Source: JABFRJ01 sp031409695 | Lineage (GTDB): Bacteria > Pseudomonadota > Alphaproteobacteria > Rhizobiales > Hyphomicrobiaceae | DNA length: 10,027 nt | NCBI GenBank assembly: GCA_031409695.1 | Contig: JANNXS010000096.1 | Coordinates: 1 to 10,027, forward strand | Direction: 5' to 3' | In this document: piece by piece, positions 6,546 to 10,027 of the stretch | How positions within the stretch are numbered: the stretch's first letter is position 1 | Layout: each line of letters opens with the position of its first letter | Position numbers and translations under genes: made by a program | The notes under the pieces: model-generated | What the model saw: the letters and a program-made list of their open reading frames with translations, nothing else | Told to the model about the DNA's origin: nothing | Databases searched by the model: none

Positions 6546-7301
6546 ATGAACAACTGGATAAGCATCAACGAGGCAGCCGGCCGGCAGCATGCAGCCGGTA
6601 TGCCGCGACCTATTCTTGAGCTCTCGGACCTGCGACGCACGTTCAAGCAAGGCGAAAAGGAAATTCATGTCCTCGCAGGCGCCTCGGCCAACCTTTACGC
6701 GGGACAGGCGGTCGCGCTGGTCGGCCCGTCGGGCGCTGGGAAATCAACGTTGTTGCACGCAGCTGGCCTGCTCGAGACACCCGATTCGGGGCGCGTGCTG
6801 GTGAATGGCCGCGATTGCGCCCAGATGGACGACAACGAACGCACCCGCGTGCGTCGCGCGGAGATGGGGTTCGTCTACCAGTTCCACCAGTTGCTGCCAG
6901 AGTTCACAGCGCTGGAAAACGTGATGATGCCGCAACTGATCCAGGGCACATCTCGCGAAGCCGCCGAAAGTCGGGCGGCCGAATTGCTCTGTGTCATGGG
7001 ACTTGGCCAGCGGCTCGACCATCGCCCCGCGCGCCTCTCAGGAGGCGAACAACAGCGGACAGCCATCTGCCGCGCTCTCGCAACCCGCCCGAAGCTTCTG
7101 CTGGCCGACGAACCAACGGGCAATCTTGATCCGACCACCGCTGATCTCGTTTTCCAGTCTCTGATCGATCTAATCGTGCACACCGGCGTCGCGGCGCTGA
7201 TCGCAACGCACAACATGGCACTCGCTGCCCGGATGCATCGGGTGCTCAAGCTGGAGCATGGGTTGCTGCAGGAGATACACCCTCAGCAGGCCGGTCATTA
7301 A
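6546..7301 (+). CDS. lolD: LolD-type lipoprotein-releasing ABC ATPase
   Basis: This 251-residue single ABC ATPase domain has Walker A GPSGAGKS (60-67), Q-loop GFVYQFHQLLPEF with Gln112, signature LSGGEQQR (164-171), Walker B LLLADEPTGNLD with Asp188-Glu189, and switch His222 in ATHNMALA. The segment VYQFHQLLPEFTALENVMMP is a hallmark of LolD, the cytoplasmic ATPase that drives LolC/LolE to extract lipoproteins from the inner membrane for the outer membrane. The start at 6546 is chosen for its AAAAGG site five bases upstream. It gives an extra 18 residues (MNNWISINEAAGRQHAAG) before MPRPILELSDL at 6600, where LolD proteins normally begin; that ATG has no binding site. No LolC/LolE permease gene is adjacent on either side. 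A related MacB- or FtsE-type ATPase is a less likely alternative. It converges with the next gene, with three bases between stops. Confidence 0.88.
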   Translation: MNNWISINEAAGRQHAAGMPRPILELSDLRRTFKQGEKEIHVLAGASANLYAGQAVALVGPSGAGKSTLLHAAGLLETPDSGRVLVNGRDCAQMDDNERTRVRRAEMGFVYQFHQLLPEFTALENVMMPQLIQGTSREAAESRAAELLCVMGLGQRLDHRPARLSGGEQQRTAICRALATRPKLLLADEPTGNLDPTTADLVFQSLIDLIVHTGVAALIATHNMALAARMHRVLKLEHGLLQEIHPQQAGH

Positions 7302-7304
7302 AAT

Positions 7305-8894
7305 CTAAGCCGCGGCCGTCGCCAGAGGTGCCGACGCTTTGCAGAGTGTGGAGGCGGGAGCAGCGCGCCCAATGCGTCTCCAGACGAGCGCCAATGCCAG
7401 GAGTGGAAGCAGCCAGATCATTCGCGTTTCATAGCGCGGCTCGACGCCGGAGAGCGCACTGCAGATGGCGGCGTTCGCAAGCACACCGGCCACCAGTAAC
7501 AATGCCATGTCAGCCATTCGCGCCGTTTCATGGCGCAGGAGCAGGAGCGCCAGAATAGCGCTGCCGAATGTCGTCAGGAAAAAGACCATTTGTACCGGCG
7601 CAAGCGGCAGCGTGCCCTGCGCTGAAGGGGTTGCGGCGAAAGCGTCGTGCACCGTCGGCGGCAGTTTGGCGGCGAAGTATGCCCGGTCGGCTGCGGCGTG
7701 GTTAAACTCGGGGATTTCAGTCACCGACAAGAGCCGTGCCCAACGCACGGCCAACTCTCGTGCCGATGCCATGGGGTCATGGAGGAACGCGCCGAGGAAC
7801 ACGCGCATCTGCTCATCCGATAGTGCCCGCCGCGTCGTCGGTGAAGCGTTCGTAAACACACCGATCTCGGGGTTCGTGCTCCATAGGAAGTCGTTGGCTG
7901 TCATGGGCGCACGATCAGCATAGGCGCACACGGTATAGGGAGCCACCGTCTTGCTAGGGACTTGGCAAATGCTATTCAGGTACGCTCGTCCGGTTTCGCT
8001 GTGCATGACCCGCGCCGTCAACATCGGTGGGCGCACCGGCGCGGCGCCAGTCACCCGTTGAACCGCCACTGAGAAAATCACATCGGCCAAGAGCGCGACA
8101 CAGATCGCACCCGCAACAGCAGCCAAACCACCAGCAGGCCAATCACGACGCTGGATCAGCTTCGCACCACCTGCCAGGACGAGTAAAGCACTGACGGTCA
8201 CGAGGTGGCTCGTGTGGGCTGCCAGTGCAAATGCCAACAACCCGAACCAGGCACCGATCTGCAACCGCTTCATCTTATCAATCTGGGTCAACAGTAAAGC
8301 GGCGGCGAGCACACCGAGCCCCGCAAACAGATCCGGCATCATGTAGCCGCTGAACCACGACACCGGCGTCGCAAACCCGAGCACCACGAGCGTCAGGATC
8401 GTTGAGATGATCGGCCGCGGGACGAGCAAACGCATCGCGCCGAGCAGGGCAGCTGCAACGATGGCTGCCTGCAGCAACACCGGCAACCACATGCCGCCGA
8501 TGACGAAGCCCCAAAACAGCAGCGCGCCATAGTAGACGGACCGGCCAGCGAAGACGGTTTTATCGTCGATTGAGCTTGCGGTTTTGGCGATTTGGCCCGC
8601 AACCGACAGGATTGCCGCCTGTGACCCGGCCAAGGGGGCCGCTTCCGACCATACGGACTTTAAGCCAAAAAATTTTTCTGCCGGGAACGCAGCACCGCGG
8701 ATGTAAGCGGTCGTGTCATGAAACAGAAACGGCTGTCCGTTGAGTGCCGTCGGCCACAGCAACGCAAGCCATGCCGTCGCAAGCAGCAATAGGCCCGCCA
8801 GAAGAGGTCTGGCCGCTGCCTGACGTTCAAGACGGGCAAGCACAGCGAGACGGGCAAGCACAGCGAGGCGGGTCTCAAGACGGGCCGTAAGCAT
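7305..8894 (-). CDS. Large multi-spanning membrane protein of unknown function, possibly a GT-C-type glycosyltransferase
   Basis: This 529-residue protein starts with ATG at 8894 and has GGAG at 8902-8905, seven bases away. After a basic N-terminus with a repeated LAVLAR segment, the first helix (about 30-50) leads into a loop with PFLFHDTTAYIRGA (Asp60, Tyr64). About eight more hydrophobic segments follow. A large polar, probably periplasmic, region (about 290-430) contains three cysteines or more (SICQVPS, YTVCAYADR). The end has two further helical regions with SGVEPRYETRMIWLLPLLAL. An acidic residue in the first outside loop and an RY-rich motif before the last helices are seen in some GT-C (lipid-linked sugar-using) glycosyltransferases, but this assignment is an inference and the family is not recognised. 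It follows the TlpA-like gene on the same strand but a terminator lies between, so it likely has its own promoter. Confidence 0.83.
   Translation of the reverse strand: MLTARLETRLAVLARLAVLARLERQAAARPLLAGLLLLATAWLALLWPTALNGQPFLFHDTTAYIRGAAFPAEKFFGLKSVWSEAAPLAGSQAAILSVAGQIAKTASSIDDKTVFAGRSVYYGALLFWGFVIGGMWLPVLLQAAIVAAALLGAMRLLVPRPIISTILTLVVLGFATPVSWFSGYMMPDLFAGLGVLAAALLLTQIDKMKRLQIGAWFGLLAFALAAHTSHLVTVSALLVLAGGAKLIQRRDWPAGGLAAVAGAICVALLADVIFSVAVQRVTGAAPVRPPMLTARVMHSETGRAYLNSICQVPSKTVAPYTVCAYADRAPMTANDFLWSTNPEIGVFTNASPTTRRALSDEQMRVFLGAFLHDPMASARELAVRWARLLSVTEIPEFNHAAADRAYFAAKLPPTVHDAFAATPSAQGTLPLAPVQMVFFLTTFGSAILALLLLRHETARMADMALLLVAGVLANAAICSALSGVEPRYETRMIWLLPLLALALVWRRIGRAAPASTLCKASAPLATAAA
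8831..8866. repeat. Perfect 18-base tandem duplication in the membrane-protein gene
   Basis: GACGGGCAAGCACAGCGA occurs at 8831-8848 and again, unchanged, at 8849-8866, followed by a partial related copy. In the protein it adds one in-frame LAVLAR hexapeptide to the basic N-terminal segment (about residues 10-22), before the first membrane helix. Confidence 0.88.
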
Positions 8895-8938
8895 CGTGAA
8901 ACTCCGGGGGCGCCCGAAGTGGTAAGGCTGAGACGGTC

Positions 8939-8964
8939 AAAAAAGGGTGAACGGGGCCGCACCC
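8939..8964 (-). terminator. Intrinsic terminator after the TlpA-like gene
   Basis: On the minus strand a GC-rich hairpin is followed directly by six T residues (complement of A at 8939-8944). The outer stem is GGGTG (8945-8949) with CACCC (8960-8964). The inner stem is CGG/CCG (8952-8954, 8957-8959), with two bulged A residues. It starts 13 bases after the stop of the thioredoxin gene, the classical Rho-independent arrangement. Confidence 0.82.
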
Positions 8965-8977
8965 GCTTGATCGCAGT

Positions 8978-9622
8978 TTACCGCATCACACTTTTGATCA
9001 GGGCTTTTGCCTCATCGCTTGCCCAATTAGCGGGGCCAAGGAGGCGGCCAATTTCACGGCCCTGGCCGTCAATCAACAGAGTTGCGGGCAGGCCGATGAC
9101 ACGCAGGTCATTTGCTAATTTTGCCGTTGGGTCGACATAGAGCGCGAGTTTCTTGGTGCCAACTTGCTCGAGGAATTTCTCGGCTGCCTTTACGCCACCG
9201 CGGTCGACGCCGAGGGCCACGACTTCGAAACCATCGCTGCCCATCTCTGCTTGCAGCTTGTCCAGATCCGGCATTTCCTTGCGGCAAGGCGCGCACCACG
9301 TCGCCCAAAGGTTCAGCAGCACCACTTTGCCCTGCCAATCCTTCAGCGTTTTCTCTTGGCCCTTGGCATCAAAGAACTTCAGCGTTGGCATGTCCGCCGG
9401 CTGGGGTTTGTAGACAAAAGCCGCCATGTGCCCGGTATTGAGCCGGGCCACGGCCTGTCCAGTCTGGGTCTGTCCAGTCTGGACTTGTCCAGTCTGGGTC
9501 TGGCCAAATGCCGGGCTCTTGCCGAACCACATCATCATCAACAGGCCAAGGACAACGATGACCATGCCGACCACAAAGCGGGTGCGTTGGTTTGGCGGCA
9601 TGTTCGGGGGTATCATGGGCAT
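8978..9622 (-). CDS. tlpA: Membrane-anchored thiol-disulfide oxidoreductase, TlpA/CcmG-like
   Basis: This 214-residue protein has a short proline-rich start (MPMIPPNMPPNQ) and one membrane anchor at about 16-33 (FVVGMVIVVLGLLMMMWF). A Gln/Thr/Gly linker (about 40-57) leads to a thioredoxin fold facing the periplasm. The active site is WATWCAPC with Cys110 and Cys113, the cis-proline is in GLPAT (Pro179), and the family strand is VVLLNLWATWC. TlpA proteins act as periplasmic thiol reductants, for example in copper-site or cytochrome c maturation; the exact client cannot be read. ATG at 9622 is chosen because GGAG lies at 9631-9634, eight bases upstream, and the anchor then sits near the N-terminus. 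Frames extending to 9727 lack this support. It is divergent from the ROK gene and ends in its own terminator. Confidence 0.88.
   Translation of the reverse strand: MPMIPPNMPPNQRTRFVVGMVIVVLGLLMMMWFGKSPAFGQTQTGQVQTGQTQTGQAVARLNTGHMAAFVYKPQPADMPTLKFFDAKGQEKTLKDWQGKVVLLNLWATWCAPCRKEMPDLDKLQAEMGSDGFEVVALGVDRGGVKAAEKFLEQVGTKKLALYVDPTAKLANDLRVIGLPATLLIDGQGREIGRLLGPANWASDEAKALIKSVMR
9455..9499. repeat. Three 15-base tandem repeats in the TlpA-like linker
   Basis: The units CTGTCCAGTCTGGGT (9455-9469), CTGTCCAGTCTGGAC (9470-9484) and TTGTCCAGTCTGGGT (9485-9499) follow each other directly. On the minus strand they encode successive TQTGQ/VQTGQ pentapeptides. These form the flexible linker between the membrane anchor and the thioredoxin domain. 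The units keep frame and differ at only a few bases, suggesting fairly recent expansion. Confidence 0.9.
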
Positions 9623-9666
9623 AGGGTGAACTCCGGCGCGGCGAATGGCGGTAGGCGTCGCGTCCG

Positions 9667-9697
9667 CTGACGCTTGTGGGACATATAGGTATAAACG
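9667..9697 (+). promoter_or_regulatory. Candidate promoter for the ROK kinase gene in the divergent region 9623-9758
   Basis: CTGACG (9667-9672) and TATAAA (9690-9695) are separated by 17 bases, fitting a sigma-70 type -35/-10 pair. The predicted start near 9702 lies about 57 bases before the kinase ATG. The AT-rich block 9681-9697 (ACATATAGGTATAAACG) is the only one of its kind in the divergent region, and read on the other strand (TATACC, TATATG) may also serve the thioredoxin gene. No -35 match is evident for that direction. Confidence 0.5.
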
Positions 9698-9758
9698 GAC
9701 AAACGTGAACCGGGCCAAAATGCCCAATAGCGGCGGTTAGGACCAACTGATCAGCGCC

Positions 9759-10027
9759 ATGTCCCCACCACAGACAGATACAATCGCCGGTCCGCGCATC
9801 GGCATCGATCTCGGCGGCACCAAGATCGCCGGCATTTTGTTTGCCGATGGCGACACCGTTCGAGCTGAAATGCGTCGCCCATCGCCGCGTCAGGACTATG
9901 CTGGAACCGTGACGGCGATCGCTGAGATGGTGGTCGCGCTTGAGCGGCAAGCGGATCTCGGCACAGGTCGCATTGGTATCGGCATGCCAGGATCGATTTC
10001 GCCGCGTTCAGGTCTGGTCCAGAATGC
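9759..10027 (+). CDS. ROK-family sugar kinase, N-terminal part only (runs off the right edge)
   Basis: The frame opens with ATG at 9759 and stays open to the window edge (89 full codons). The ATP-binding phosphate-1 motif of the ROK/hexokinase fold is clear in RIGIDLGGTKIAGILF (about residues 13-28), followed by the second strand segment GIGMPGSISPRSGLVQNA (about 72-89). The latter resembles fructokinase/N-acetylglucosamine-kinase type ROK enzymes, which phosphorylate a hexose with ATP in the cytoplasm. DLGGTK and the absence of an N-terminal helix-turn-helix mark it as a kinase rather than a ROK repressor. The zinc-binding and catalytic regions lie beyond the edge, so the sugar cannot be named. 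The only purine-rich site, TTAGGA near 9737-9742, is too distant for a good ribosome binding site. Confidence 0.88.
   Translation, partial: MSPPQTDTIAGPRIGIDLGGTKIAGILFADGDTVRAEMRRPSPRQDYAGTVTAIAEMVVALERQADLGTGRIGIGMPGSISPRSGLVQN

Noticed and set aside
5516..6646. A 376-codon open frame on the minus strand, opposite the ABC-F gene
   Set aside because: It is entirely or nearly antisense to a clear ABC-F gene whose motifs are intact. Long antisense frames are common in GC-rich DNA. Its peptide has no recognisable domain and no supported start.
4538..7301. Two adjacent ABC ATPases as one new transporter system
   Set aside because: The first is an ABC-F protein without membrane partners and the second is LolD-like. 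There is no permease gene, so a joint transporter is not supported.

Overview
This 10,027-base window is ordinary chromosomal DNA from a GC-rich Gram-negative bacterium, most likely an alphaproteobacterium of the Hyphomicrobiales/Rhizobiales type. Supporting signs are a DUF6460-like membrane protein, an alphaproteobacterial-style TrmJ, a TlpA-like membrane-anchored thioredoxin, a LolD-type ATPase and AGGA/GGAG-type ribosome binding sites. The lineage is inferred from protein flavour; no rRNA or marker gene is present.

Layout: (1) 1-340, minus strand: the start of a secreted protein that runs off the left edge, its leader, and a strong terminator belonging to the next gene. (2) 341-940, minus: a 199-residue secreted protein of unknown function. 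(3) 941-1319: a gene-free stretch with two different short tandem-repeat blocks. (4) 1320-2555, minus: a fusion of an uncharacterised cysteine-containing domain to a tRNA 2'-O-methyltransferase (TrmJ). (5) 2733-4393, minus: a two-gene unit with overlapping stop/start, a small DUF6460-like membrane protein followed by a MATE exporter. (6) 4538-7301, plus: a YheS-like ABC-F ribosome-associated ATPase, then a LolD-type lipoprotein-export ATPase without its LolC/LolE partners. (7) 7305-9622, minus: a large unknown multi-spanning membrane protein preceded by a TlpA-like thiol-disulfide protein that has its own terminator. (8) 9759 to the right edge, plus: the N-terminus of a ROK-family sugar kinase, divergent from the thioredoxin gene.

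The genes do not form one pathway. They are mostly housekeeping and envelope functions: tRNA modification, ribosome-associated ATPase, lipoprotein sorting, thiol redox, export, and secreted or membrane unknowns. I see no phage, insertion sequence, CRISPR array, toxin-antitoxin pair or defence island, and no convincing new multi-gene system. The most interesting points are the TrmJ fusion and the recurrence of short tandem duplications (15, 15, 16, 18 and 21 bp) in intergenic DNA and in the N-terminal or linker parts of several genes.
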